Under the pieces are notes generated by a model. It saw only the letters and a list, made by a program, of their open reading frames with translations. It ran no database searches and had not been told where the DNA came from. From assembly GCA_964030475.1 (NCBI GenBank), contig CAXIPT010000002.1:11426359-11490358 (forward strand): 64,000 nt of DNA, written 5' to 3'. The translations under genes were made by a program, and so were the position numbers. Source of the DNA: Tethya wilhelma. Lineage: Eukaryota; Porifera; Demospongiae; Tethyida; Tethyidae. Below, in pieces: positions 50,564 through 61,375 of this stretch (the first letter of the stretch is position 1; each line of letters opens with the position of its first letter).

Positions 50564-52159
50564 ACAATTTATTTCTCAGACTGAATTAGACCCTTCATTT
50601 GCATGGCATTGTGGAAAAAACCATCAACAGTTTAACCCAGCTCAGACAGTGATATACCACAGCATGAAATCACCCGAGAAAATAAATGCTATTATTGGGA
50701 AGAGATTCAGTTTATAAGAGAACTCTCTGAGGAATAGTCTCTGTAGTAACCACTATATCGTTCTGATATGGAATACAATGTAAAAGAATGTGGAATGGTT
50801 TGAAGTTGGAAAGATAAGAAGCAGAACTATATAACTTATTCACCAAAAAAGATTGAGATAAAATTAATATCCCCCCTAAAATTCTTTTGAACCATCAGCC
50901 CAGTGTTACAGAGCTAGGGAAAAACCATCACCAAATTATTCTTAACTGATCGGCTAGGCCAAGCGAAGACAAGTCTTCCCAATGCTGTCACCATAAATGG
51001 TTGCTGCCATCCAGCGAGAACCTAACTGCAGTGCTAATGTAGAATGGTTCTTTATGCCAAATTGGTGTCATAACTGGTGAGGGAGTATCCACAGAGGAAC
51101 ACACTCTATGGGTGCAACACTTTTGCACTCACTTACCACCAATACACACCATTAATGCTGAAAAGTATTTGCACACCTTGAAAAGGTCGAGAGCATGTGT
51201 TCTACACTTTAAAAATGGTCTTTACAACAGCACCTGCCTTGAGGCCATTATCCAAATCATACACAGGAGGTTATACAGAGATTATGCATCACTATTGCTA
51301 ACTTATAACCCATCATGCCTATCCCAGCGACAATATGCAAGTTACGACAGATTTCCTGTGGATTTTTTTTAGTGTGGATAAGCAGTGTTCAATTGGTTAT
51401 AGCCCACATTTCATCATAAAAACCACAGGGTATGCATGGGGTCTCTTATTTGGTTTCCAACATACATGTAGTATTGTCATAGATACAATAGTAGAGGCTA
51501 AGGTCTGGGTAGCATCACTATCAAGATGTACTGGCAGCTAACCCAAATCACACAAACACACTCACACCACCACATAGGTGCAACCCCTGGTTGTTTGTTG
51601 GACCTATAGGTGAAACCCATACATTGCAGCTGTCCAGTTGAGGCTACAACAGTTGTAGGGTGTTTGAAAATGACAGTAAGTCTTGTCATAGAACTGTGGA
51701 AAACTAATGTCAGAGATGCAGTCTACAAGCCATTCTGTACATGCTACAACATTAATGCAAAAGTACCTCATGCAAGCATGAAAAAATTATTTCCAGCATT
51801 AGCTAGGGAGATTAAAGCTCGCCTTTCTTGAAAGACAATCTTATAATGTTTTGCAACACAAAAAAGTGCAGCACAGGTTTCACCAGCATACTAACTCGTG
51901 TACCCCATCTCTCGAGGCCAGGCTAAGGGATGTTGAGTGGCTCTATTGGTAGCAATTTGCTCGATGGTGGTGTGAGTGTGAAACTGGCAATGTTCTCCTT
52001 GTACGTGGTTCATTAGGGAGCCATGTTCACACACACAACAATGCCATTCAGACACGGACAATGGGGAGTGCTAACACATCGGCCATTTGTGCAGTGAATG
52101 GCAGATACACCTGCTTTCAGTATTGGCGCATTTGAAGTCTCGCACACACATACGCACGT

Positions 52160-52213
<54 letters not shown>

Positions 52214-52606
52214 GTAACAGTTGAGAAACTGTTTCAAAAATGCATGGGATAAGAAAACTGTATTCATAGCATGTCTAGAGCCCATTCCACAAGTTTATTC
52301 ATTGTACACTACCAGCTGTGGAAACTGTCAAACAAGCTATGGAAACAAGCAAGTGTGTTCCTACACAAAATTGCTTGCCCCTGGTATCACAAAATTAAAT
52401 TACAACTGGTACAGTCAAAGATATAATCTCACTGCATTGCACACATCATCAAAACAAAAATAATCTTTTCTCACCTTTTTCTCACTTTCATCTGGTCTTC
52501 TTCTAAACCTTGCTGCCAGTTTAGCCTTGATTCCGGTATCGCCGCCATTCCTCCTCACACTGCCGTCCGGTGGTGATGGATCTTTGTCGGCGCGCTCAGT
52601 AGGCAT
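42208..52606 (-). CDS. DIXDC1: Dixin (CH, coiled-coil and DIX domain protein)
   Basis: Wnt-pathway regulator that pairs with Dishevelled and Axin through head-to-tail DIX polymerisation. Eleven exons: 52606-52475, 48985-48856, 47599-47474, 47062-46451, 45859-45624, 45481-45317, 45076-44861, 43791-43534, 43315-43142, 42971-42778, 42400-42208; about 811 residues. Residues 44-140 form a calponin-homology domain (LQDYTAWVNNYLKRKPG, DLRTNLQDGVSFVNLVEIV, GIMRVILAIAERY). A Gln/Ser-rich linker and a long coiled coil (about 412-680) follow. The C-terminal DIX domain (about 723-811) shows KVFYYMINEKQETPYVTLV, VTLRDFKSVFDRHGSFRYFF, GVVKEEI and LPSWHGKIMVWI. The domain order is that of Dixin. Exon borders in the coiled coil were chosen by phase. 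Intron 1 is 3.5 kb, by far the largest in the window. Confidence 0.93.
44770..44860. repeat. (CA)n microsatellite at a Dixin splice donor
   Basis: CA tract with one unknown base at 44855; on the minus strand the donor GTGTG after CAACTTGAG is part of the tract. Confidence 0.9.
46368..46383. repeat. 16-bp word shared with the 6.0-kb foldback
   Basis: GCCTGGGAACGAGGCT, identical to 6061-6076. Probably part of a dispersed repeat end. Confidence 0.5.
47089..47135. repeat. (GA)n microsatellite in a Dixin intron
   Basis: GA tract close to the acceptor of the fourth Dixin exon. Confidence 0.95.
48986..52474 (-). other. Dixin intron 1
   Basis: A 3.5-kb intron with (GT)n at 48993-49088, a (CA)n tract at 50383-50561 interrupted by 12 unknown bases (50456-50467), and (CA)n at 52155-52211. 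No nested gene was recognised; open frames here lack support. Confidence 0.5.
50383..50561. repeat. (CA)n microsatellite with a 12-base gap
   Basis: Long CA tract broken by N at 50456-50467: an unresolved assembly gap, so the true length is unknown. Confidence 0.95.
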
Positions 52607-53053
52607 TTTCTAGAAAAAGATACAGCACACTGCACTCGATCAGGTCAGTTCACACCAAAAGCCTAAGAGAACAACAAAGCGTTAATAATAATTATTTACG
52701 TGAAGTACGAGATAGTAATAATTAGCTACTGCAGTGCAATCTACAGCAGAACTCACTCAATATTAGACGAGGCTGCACCTAGACGGCCATAACTGTATTA
52801 GAGGAGATCTTTTTCAAACTGATGCTAAGAAAGCCAGACTAATCTAAATTGAGTTGTCACTGCCCACCACCGCACTACTACGCTAGAGTAAACAATTGAG
52901 TACCGTTTTACTTCCTGCAGACTCGCTTTCGCTTCCGCAATCTCTCTCTAATTATGCGTAATAACTTACAAAAAAATTACCAAAAGACACGTATTGTATG
53001 CTCGCATGCATGCACATGTACCACAGGTTCTTTAGGTTGTAGTGCAGCGAGTC
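52607..53053. promoter_or_regulatory. head-to-head promoter region, Dixin and LMAN1
   Basis: About 450 bp between divergent start codons. No recognisable factor motif stood out; the 5' UTRs of both genes must lie here. Confidence 0.4.
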
Positions 53054-54268
53054 ATGGATGTAAGAACAGTTCTTTTAGTTTTACTAGTTGTGGACTGTGC
53101 GGTAGGATTGTTGCCACAAATGACACACGTTCATCCAAAGTTCGAGTTCAAGTACAGCTTCAAAGGACCCTATCTCATTGACTCTCAGGGAAACATACCT
53201 TTCTGGAACTACGGAGGAAGTATGTTAAATACTCTCTTCATTACATTCTACCATTCATAGTTAAAGGATTGTGATCTAATTACAATGTTCCCTTTTTCCC
53301 CAACATAGGTGCAATTCCAAGTGACGATTCTGTAAGAGTTTGCCCCTCAATTAAGAGTCGTAGAGGGTGGGTGTGGACAAAGAACACCTTCGACCATGCC
53401 CATTGGATGTTGGACATCAACGTGAGAGTGACTGGACGACTGAAGAACGGAGCAGATGGAATGGTGAGCGAATTCCTACCTTATTCTTCTCATGACCCTT
53501 TACCGACCGAAAGTGTTCCACTGTGTGCTTGTGAACATGGATAGCCAGTGTCACTACATGAAATCTACATGATAACAGTATTAGTATCATTATAGATAGT
53601 GTATACCTGTAGAAAGAGTTGTTCATTGTGTTCCTGTTAAATTGCCTCACTCTAAAAAGTAGTGGCCTGAAAGTACTATTGCTACCTAATTGAGTATTTT
53701 GTACACACACTAATTGCTACTCACATATAGGACTTCGATAATCAGCCTCAAATTTTAATCTACAAATAACTTTTGTTGTTGTTTTGAAAGTGAAATCATT
53801 GTTGTATGGTCACGCTATCAAAGCATTAATGCATAGTATTCGCTATAGTTTACTTCATATAGTTTAATCCATATATCTCCCGCCATTGTAGGCTATATGG
53901 TACACTGATAAACCAGGCACTGAGGGACCGGTGTACGGTATGAGTGAGATTTGGAAGGGACTGGGCATCTTTCTCGACTCTTTTGACAATGATGGACTGG
54001 TACGTTCAAAATGGTAGACATTTGTTTTATTCACTTCTGAAGGTATATGCATTCAAAGGAAACTTTACTTACTTTTTATTAATAATATAACTAAATTACT
54101 GAGGTAACTAACTTTGTAACTAATGTTTGTAATTTGTGCATAAGATGGTTGCTGGTAAAAAAATTAATGATTGAAAATGGTTTCTTGGAGATCAGGTTTA
54201 GCCAAGATTAAAGCCATACATTTGAAGCATATAGTGTGTGACACACACACACATACACACACACACAN

Positions 54269-54359
<91 letters not shown>

Positions 54360-54738
54360 CTGTTGCAGCATGATAATCCCAAGATCCAAGTGGTGCTCAA
54401 CAATGGAGTCAGGATGTATGAGCATCACAGTGATGGCATTCGACAGGAAGCTGGCAGCTGCATCAAAGAATTCAGGAACCGTCCGTACCCTTTCAAAATG
54501 AAAATCACCTACCTGAGAGGAGTGCTGGAAGTGAGTTGATATGCAGTGATGTAGACTCTTTCTCAGACATTTTTATGTTAGTCAAGAGTTAAGGTCTGTG
54601 AATGAACATTGTAGTTTTGAATTTTACAAATATCTAGTCAAAACATCTGTTAGTATGCAAACACACACACGCACGCATGCACACACTCACACACGCACAC
54701 ACATGCACACACACACACACTCACACACACACGCGCAT

Positions 54739-54776
<38 letters not shown>

Positions 54777-56165
54777 ACACACACACACACCAGCTATGGG
54801 TACACGAAGGTCTTTCCCTGATTGAAGACGAATACGAGCTCTGTGTGAAACTTGAAAACCTTCCCGAACTGGATTGGATGCCCTCCTCGGGCTACTTTGG
54901 TGTGTCGGCTGCCACTGGTGGCCTCTCTGACGATCACGATGTCCTCTCCTTCATCACTCACAGCATCACTCCACTAGAGGAGAAGGTCAAGGTACAAGTT
55001 GGGGTGGCTTCGTGGAAAGACTCAGTTTGGTGCAGTTTTGAAAAATTCTTTAAACAAAAATTTGTGACTTTTGCAGCTTTTACCATGTAAAATTTATTTG
55101 TAATGAAAATTAGTAATAATTGGCATTAGTAAGATCATAATTTGTACAGCAAAGTTCTACAAAGATCCAGACTGGCTTTTTTGTTGTGGCACAAAGATAT
55201 GGAGTTATGTATTATCAATTGCTGGTAGCTTTGATGGATATCCTCTCTCACACAGGAGCCAACCTACAACCAGGAGGAGTTCCAACAGACCTCAGACCAG
55301 TACAACAAAATGTCGCAGGATTTTGATCGTCGCCGTGACGACTACAGGAGGGAGCATCCCGACCCTCAGGCAGTGCCCGACGTTGACTGGCAGGAGGAGA
55401 TAGAGATGGAGCAAAACATGAGACTGGTTGCCGACATGCAGATGACTCTACAGAGAGAAATCAGGTACTTTCTTTATGTTTTGTTCTATTCCTCTAGCAT
55501 TATTATTGCTAGGTTCTCTGATGTGAGGGGGAAATCAAAGGAAAGAGCTTAGAAATGAGGCTAGTATTGCCCATTTTTTAATGTTCTGTTTTGTACACGT
55601 AATAGGCATTTACACATGTAAGTATATACTGTATGCACACTTGTCCTTTAGAGCTGTGGCTCACAAGGTGGATGTGCTGATGACTGGTGGATCGGGTGGA
55701 GTTGACGCTAGGAGACCGCTGGATGCTGTGGGTAATTCCCTTGCTAACGAGTTGAACCAGATTAAAGTCACGGAAGGTAACATCCTTCACCAACTGGCTG
55801 ATTTGAGGTAAATCAGATAGCCACTGAATCTACCTCCATTATTGTAAATTGCAAAATTTTTGTGCTTGAACCAGAATAAATATCTCAGTAATAGTACCTT
55901 TTAAGTGTATCCCATGCACTGTAGGTCATAGTTTCACATGACATGTAGTAGTTAAACATTTGCTGATTCACTGTGGTATATCAGAATGCAAGGTGTCCAC
56001 GTATGATGTGTGTGGACAGGAATTGAATTGTACTCGCAGTGAGAAAACACAACATGTGTGGGAATTTGTATCCAAACAAATGGACTCTTTGTCTCCATGT
56101 TTAAAAAATGCTTCCCTCTTAATGTCATGTAGTACATGACATTGTATCAATCAACCATTGTTTCC

Positions 56166-56252
<87 letters not shown>

Positions 56253-56705
56253 CCCCTCCCCCTTGAAGGGCTGCTATGGATAGACAAGTGCCGGAAGGTG
56301 GAAAAGCTACTGCTTCTGAGCAACTCCAACCAATCTACGAGACCAAGACCTTAGTAACCCAACAGGCTAAACAGTTAGAGGCCATTTACACTCAAGTGAA
56401 GGTGACTGGAACATTGGAATGTGCAATGCATGTATAGCTGAATCCTTCAGATCATCAATATCAGTCAGTTTCGTCGTCTAATGAATATCTAGACTTCACA
56501 TCATTTCCCGATAGTCCATTGATACAATTATCTTTATTCATTGCAGGAGCTCTCTCGGAACAAGTGTCCCACTCAAGATGGTGCCACGCCCTCCTGCTTA
56601 TCGCCATGGTTCTTTGTGGTTGTCATAGTGATTCAACTCTTGCTGATGCTCGGCTACTCCATTTATAGACAAACTCAAGAAAGAAATGCAAAGAAATTTT
56701 TCTGA
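53054..56705 (+). CDS. LMAN1: ERGIC-53, L-type lectin cargo receptor
   Basis: Mannose-binding cargo receptor cycling between ER and ERGIC. Nine exons: 53054-53219, 53309-53463, 53892-53999, 54369-54530, 54794-54991, 55256-55464, 55652-55807, 56269-56401, 56547-56705; about 481 residues (human 510). Signal peptide MDVRTVLLVLLVVDCAVG, then the lectin domain with FKYSFKGPYL, WTKNTFD, GADGMAIWYTD, LGIFLDSFDNDG and SAATGGLSDDHDVLSF (calcium/sugar site). A Glu/Arg-rich coiled-coil stalk follows, then one membrane span (WFFVVVIVIQLLLMLGYSIY). The tail ends KKFF, combining the KK retrieval signal with the FF ER-export signal, as in human ERGIC-53. The ATG at 53054 starts the signal peptide. (CA)n or (TC)n tracts precede exons 4, 5 and 8. 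Confidence 0.96.
54240..54358. repeat. (CA)n microsatellite in an LMAN1 intron
   Basis: CA tract with one unknown base at 54268, ending ten bases before the exon-4 acceptor. Confidence 0.95.
54660..54791. repeat. interrupted (CA)n tract at an LMAN1 acceptor
   Basis: CA-rich run with GC interruptions that ends ACACACCAG, directly forming the exon-5 acceptor. Confidence 0.95.
56169..56249. repeat. (TC)n microsatellite at an LMAN1 acceptor
   Basis: TC tract serving as the polypyrimidine tract of exon 8. Confidence 0.95.
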
Positions 56706-57139
56706 AAAATGGTTACGGTGTGCTTTTATTAGGGTAAATATTTTCTCTTTTTTTTTCTTTCCTAATATGATTGAGTTTGTTAATGTTCAACTTGATATCC
56801 ATGAATCAATATAATTATTGAGAAGTTATATATATCTTTAGGTAATTACTACACAATTAAACTATGACCAGAAAAGGATTTGCTTGGTATGCAGTCTGTA
56901 CTAACAATAACATAGTCCTACGCAGGTGCTCCAAGCAAGCCATGTGCATGCATCCAAATATCTTTTTGTCACTATTGCATGAATCATATAAACACAATTC
57001 GTGACCATTGCATTAAATATTACACATATATACGTACAGTCTCAACACTTTACACCACAATAGATAATATACTCAACAATTGGCATACACAATTGCACTA
57101 GCTGGCTGGAGTACTACATTATGCCAAGGTTTGTGTCTA
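56706..57139. other. convergent 3' spacer, LMAN1 and COX7C
   Basis: AT-rich sequence between two stop codons; 3' UTRs only, no coding exon seen. Confidence 0.4.
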
Positions 57140-57611
57140 TTAGGTGGCTTTCTTCTTCAGCTGGAAGTAAGTGGCTATAAATGGCAGAGAGAATCCTAAA
57201 GAAGCTCCACCAGCAAGCACCAAGAACATCCGTGGCTTATTCTTTATTTGAAAGGGTACATTCTGCATAAGAATATAAAATATTAGGAGCTTGAATCTCA
57301 ATTATTATTAGAAGCAACCATGCACTAAACACACACCATTATGGATTGTAGAAGCAAGATTTCACTCAGATTGACATAATTTACGGATATTGATTTGAGA
57401 AAACAGCCCCATTTCGGATCAAGCTCTAGAGACTACAGTTGTGTTGCTCCTTCTGTGATATATTCTAATTAATACCCACTCCTAAAAAAATTTCCTCTAT
57501 AAAAGACCGCATACTTACAGTTCCTGGACCTTCAGGGACCCCTCCTCGTAGAGGCAGCGCCCTTGACCGAGAAAGGAGAGAAAAACGTCTGAGAAAAACA
57601 CGAGCAATCAT
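57140..57611 (-). CDS. COX7C: cytochrome c oxidase subunit 7C
   Basis: Small nuclear-encoded subunit of respiratory complex IV in the inner mitochondrial membrane. Two exons (57611-57519 and 57262-57140) give 71 residues (human 63). The N-terminus MIARVFLRRFSLLSRSRA is an Arg/Leu-rich presequence. EGPG, then NVPFQIKNK, align with the human EGPGKNLPFSVENK region, and a single membrane helix (MFLVLAGGASLGFSLPFIATY) is followed by a Lys-rich end. The intron falls right after EGPG. Its promoter and first exon are partly duplicated 2 kb away. Confidence 0.9.
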
Positions 57612-57810
57612 TCTTTGGCTTGTTGTTCAGTTGTTCACCGTCCAATGAAGTGTACCTTGACCCCGACCTCGACCTTTTAGTTGATGACGTCATAGATAAA
57701 TGGGGAAAGATCTGGAGTCACTTTGAATTTTCAATTTTGTTCAGTTTCTCACTGATTAGAAATCATTTCTAATGAGAATCTTTCCACATTTTAGCAATCA
57801 AATTTAATTC
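57545..57810. repeat. duplicated COX7C promoter/first exon, copy A
   Basis: Part of COX7C exon 1 and about 200 bp upstream. The order AGAGGCAGCGCCCTTGACC, GAGCAATCATT, TACCTTGACC, TGATGACGTCATA, AATGGGGAA and TCTCACTGATTAGAAA recurs, diverged, at 59580-59850. Confidence 0.75.
57685..57692. promoter_or_regulatory. CRE palindrome in the COX7C promoter
   Basis: TGACGTCA, the full CREB/ATF site, about 74 bp upstream of the COX7C start codon; conserved in the duplicate at 59688. Confidence 0.6.
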
Positions 57811-57928
57811 TTGTTCACCAACCCAGTATGCAGATTGAATAGAACAAACTTTAATTCTGCTGTTAAATTTTGTTATATTCAATCTTCACGAGACTACTGC
57901 ATACTGGGTTGGTGAACAAGAATTAATG
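57804..57928. repeat. 125-bp near-perfect hairpin
   Basis: Outer arms TTGTTCACCAACCCAGTATG and CATACTGGGTTGGTGAACAA are exact inverted copies extended by AAT/ATT pairs. The inner segment continues the pairing (GATTGAATAGAACAAA against TTTGTTATATTCAATC) around a loop of about 20 bases. No coding capacity. Either a MITE or a foldback transcript. Confidence 0.85.
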
Positions 57929-58071
57929 CGGAGCAATAATTAATAATAATAATAATGATATTAATTAATTATATATTATTAATATTATATTATTTATAGA
58001 TTGCTTTAATTTTTACAATAATTAGTAACGGAGCAGTTTCTGCTTACACCTTTAGCTACGAAAATCATCAG

Positions 58072-59529
58072 TCAGGTACCAAGCTTCGGTTTCTTGGGTT
58101 TGGTGGTAATACTATTTGCTGCTTGCCCCTGCAGGACATCCTCTATAGTTTTATCACCTGACGGCAGGCAACTGATAAGCCCTTCATCGTAAATACCATG
58201 TTGAATTAATGTCTTTATAAACTTGTTCTGTTGAATTTCTACTGGCTCATCTTCCCATTTTCTTGAGTGAAAATTGTCTTTCCAGTGGATTGTTTGTATC
58301 ACCATCCATCCCAGCTGGAAAAAGTCAGTCTGCTTTCCATTTACTAATTCCTCCGATATTCTGTACATACAGGATGAGACATTCTCTGTGAACATTGAAT
58401 GCAAATCTTCCACATGAAGGCACCGATCAACATCGATCAAAATGGGTTGATATGATTCATTGAAACAAATATTTGGCAGTCTGACATCATTATGTGAGAA
58501 GCCTATGTCATGTAGTTTATTAAGTGCTGTTGCAATTCTTTTGACTAACTCCTTTAAACAGCAGGAGGCTTCAGCTTTATCCAAAGGTGAATACTTTACA
58601 TTCTTATATCTGTAGGTATGAACCTTTATTCCAGGAATTCGAACTAATTCAGGGTAAATGATGAATTCTTGTCGGTTGACTAATCCTTTTTCACTCAATT
58701 GAAAAGCAACCTCACTATGAGCATCACTGTCAGCTGTAGAATAAAGGACTTTGTAAACATATTCACTTGTTGCGACCATAATGTGGCGTGACTGTAGCTG
58801 GGTACCACCAACACATAGGGCATTACACTCTTCTTGTGATAGACGTATTAAGAATTTGGAGACACAAGAATTTAAACCTAACTGAAACAAGTGATAACAT
58901 TGCTCTCTTATAGCATCATGTAGCCTTTCAACACCTTTGCTTAGATCTGGGTACAGTACATTTTTAACTGTGAATTTAAACTTTTCAAACGTAACTTTAA
59001 TTTCTATTAAGCAGTGCTTCCTCTCACATTTAGGAAAAGCAAAGGAAACAATACTGTTGACATTAGTGCCCCTTTGATGACGTATAAGTCGGAGAAGATC
59101 TACAGCTCCAAAGATAGCTTTAATCTCCGTTTGAGACATTGGGGAAGAACAAACTTCAGCAGTAAATCCTACTGCTGTCCCACATTTTACAGTGACATCT
59201 GGTCGTTGCTTTGTGATCCAAAACAATGAATGCATATTGTTAAGCCCTGGCAACTCTTTATTGGACACAACTTCCCAGCCAGTAGCCCCTATCCTCTTAC
59301 CTATTTCCCTCACACAAGCAGCAGCTATCTCACCATTGTCATGTTTTCCATTAGCACGTTTGGCTGTAGAAGTAACGTTTAAGAATTTTGTTATATCAAG
59401 TAGGTCATATTTTTCGACCTCAGGTCCAGTTTCTCCCAATCGACTCTTTGGATCAGTGACAAAACACTTCATGTCACCAATACTTTGAACTTTTGACATA
59501 GAACTCGAGCTGCTATATTTTGTAGCCAT
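58072..59529 (-). CDS. intronless orphan with REase-like N-terminus and kinase-like C-terminus
   Basis: One uninterrupted 485-codon frame in a region where nearly every other gene is split, so it may be a recent arrival or retrocopy. The C-terminal half has eukaryotic-kinase-like motifs: YVYKVLY, LHDIGFSHNDVRLPNI (HxDxxxxN catalytic loop) and PILIDVDR in place of DFG, then a C-lobe with DFFQLGWMVI. The middle has PDVTVKCGTAVGFTAEVCSS, resembling a PD-(D/E)XK nuclease core but with no Lys in the expected place, followed by alpha/beta sequence. REase-like plus kinase fusions are known in Crinkler-type proteins; that parallel is my inference. C-terminus TTKPKKPKLGT looks like a nuclear signal. 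It is bracketed by the two COX7C promoter copies. Confidence 0.7.
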   Translation of the reverse strand: MATKYSSSSSMSKVQSIGDMKCFVTDPKSRLGETGPEVEKYDLLDITKFLNVTSTAKRANGKHDNGEIAAACVREIGKRIGATGWEVVSNKELPGLNNMHSLFWITKQRPDVTVKCGTAVGFTAEVCSSPMSQTEIKAIFGAVDLLRLIRHQRGTNVNSIVSFAFPKCERKHCLIEIKVTFEKFKFTVKNVLYPDLSKGVERLHDAIREQCYHLFQLGLNSCVSKFLIRLSQEECNALCVGGTQLQSRHIMVATSEYVYKVLYSTADSDAHSEVAFQLSEKGLVNRQEFIIYPELVRIPGIKVHTYRYKNVKYSPLDKAEASCCLKELVKRIATALNKLHDIGFSHNDVRLPNICFNESYQPILIDVDRCLHVEDLHSMFTENVSSCMYRISEELVNGKQTDFFQLGWMVIQTIHWKDNFHSRKWEDEPVEIQQNKFIKTLIQHGIYDEGLISCLPSGDKTIEDVLQGQAANSITTKPKKPKLGT

Positions 59530-59574
59530 GCTGTTTCAACTTTGAAGTAGTCTGCCCGGCCAGTAGTCTCATGT

Positions 59575-59643
59575 TGTTGTTTAAGATAGAGGCAGCGCCC
59601 TTGACCAAGAAAGAAGAGAAAACAATGAGCATTGAGCAATCAT
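59575..59643 (-). pseudogene. COX7C: decayed COX7C first-exon fragment
   Basis: On the minus strand an ATG at 59643 starts MIAQCSLFSLLSWSRALPLS and then a stop. It parallels the COX7C presequence (MIAR..FSLLSRSRALPL) but has lost the Arg-rich part and the EGPG end. It lies just upstream of the orphan gene on the same strand. Confidence 0.7.
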
Positions 59644-59850
59644 TTTCTCTGCCTTTACCCAATACGTACCTTGACCTTAATAATTGATGACGTCATAAAT
59701 AAAAATGGGGAAGCTCTAGATCTGGATTATGAACTTGTCCACAAGATTTCTTCAGTTTCTCACCGTCTCACTGATTAGAAACCAAGGTAAGCAGATCCTC
59801 AGTTTCAAATGAGAAATTTTCCACATTTATAGCAAACTCTTTTCAAATTC
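59580..59850. repeat. duplicated COX7C promoter/first exon, copy B
   Basis: Diverged direct copy of 57545-57810, with the TGACGTCA (59688-59695) and the CTCACTGATTAGAAA block kept. It now lies between the orphan gene (-) and the AKAP7-type gene (+). A donor (CCAAG, then GTAAGC at 59789) and an acceptor (TTCTTCAG near 59855) suggest a 5' untranslated exon of the plus-strand gene. Confidence 0.75.
59688..59695. promoter_or_regulatory. CRE palindrome in promoter copy B
   Basis: TGACGTCA retained in the duplicated promoter, despite divergence around it. Confidence 0.55.
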
Positions 59851-59914
59851 TTCAGGGTTCTGTCAAACTGTACACCCTTCAGTGTGCTCCATACCCTCCT
59901 ACAGAAAGATCACC

Positions 59915-61338
59915 ATGAGCCTGCAGAAAGACACTACAATGAATGAAGATGATAGAACAAGTTCAACTGGTGATTCACAATCACAGCAAGGAATAACTGA
60001 AGATAGCCACCAAACTATCCACAAAGAAATACTCACTCCACTTCCACCCAGTACAGCTGTACCACACTCGTGTATTCATGTTTCTTCTGGACATTCATTA
60101 GCTGCTAGTATGCCCGTTTCTGCTACTCATGTATTACCGACTGAAACTAAAGATGCACACTGCGACAAGCAAGATAGCAAGAGCATAGGTACTGAACTTC
60201 AAGATGATGCCTACATAGAATCAACTACTGTAGCATCAGAGCAAACTGACAATGTGCTATGTACTGATTTTGATGATTTAATAACTTCATGCACTCCTGA
60301 AAGTAAACGGCCTAGAATGAGCCCTGATATTGATACTGCACCCACACCGATAGGTTCAAAGTTTCCATGCACTGCCTATCGTGTACACAGCAACACACAT
60401 CCGGTGCAAGAAAAGATGGCAGCAGCAGAAAGCACTAACTCTGATGGAGTTAAGATGGAAGTGGAGACAGAGCAACAAGAGACAGAGAAAGTAAGCTGTC
60501 AGGATGCTACTGTAACATCTGAGACAATCCAAGGTCCTGCTTCATCTCTTGAAGATACAGGAGATCTGGACAAGTCTGCATCAGATGAGAATTGTAACAC
60601 ACCTGCTGAAGTAGAGACAGTTGATTGTGCTGAAAATCAGGATAGCAATTCTGATATAGTGACTCCCATTTCACAGCATGAGACTCTGAGTAAGACAAAC
60701 GATAAATGTAATTCTGAATCAGAATCCGATATTTGTCAAGAGCTTCCCTTCTATGATGAAAGTAACAACAGTGATATCTTTGCTATAAAAGTCAATGATG
60801 GAAATGAAATTGATGGTGAAAGTGGTACCACTCGTTCTAAGAAAAAAGGAAGAAGAGATAAGAAATCAAAAAAGGAACGCAAACCTTCACCAAATGCCTT
60901 TGTGGCCATTTGTATTCCATCAGAGGAAATTCGACAAAATATAGAAGCAGTGCAACAAAAGATGCTGGAAACTGATGAAAAATTGAAGTGGACATTTGTG
61001 TCAGCAAAGAAAAGTCATCTGACTCTGATGGTGTTTCAACTTGCCACTGATGAGAGAGAAAGGTATTTCAGTTATAGTTGTATGACTTACACCAATGACA
61101 TCCTATATTGTCCACACACAGGGCAAAAGAAGCTCTGGTCACAGCAACAGAAAGAGTAGAATCAAGCTTGATGCTAGCAAAAGATCCTCTGGTGATCAAA
61201 TTCAGTGGAATTGGTAACTTCTCTACTAATGTTGTATTTGGGAAGATCGAAGAAGGCCCTTCTAAGGAGAGGCTCATGAAAATGGCAGGTTAATATTAAG
61301 GCCTTCCCTCTGTATATTAGTTTGTATCAACTTGTTTC

Positions 61339-61375
<37 letters not shown>

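Noticed and set aside
50342..50567. Cys-Val repeat frames
   Set aside because: They are simply the translation of a (GT)n microsatellite; the same holds for the His-Thr frames near 17.0, 44.8, 54.2 and 54.7 kb.
51112..51831. cluster of short frames in Dixin intron 1, considered as a nested gene or transposon
   Set aside because: No recognisable domain, no consistent splice structure and no inverted ends found.
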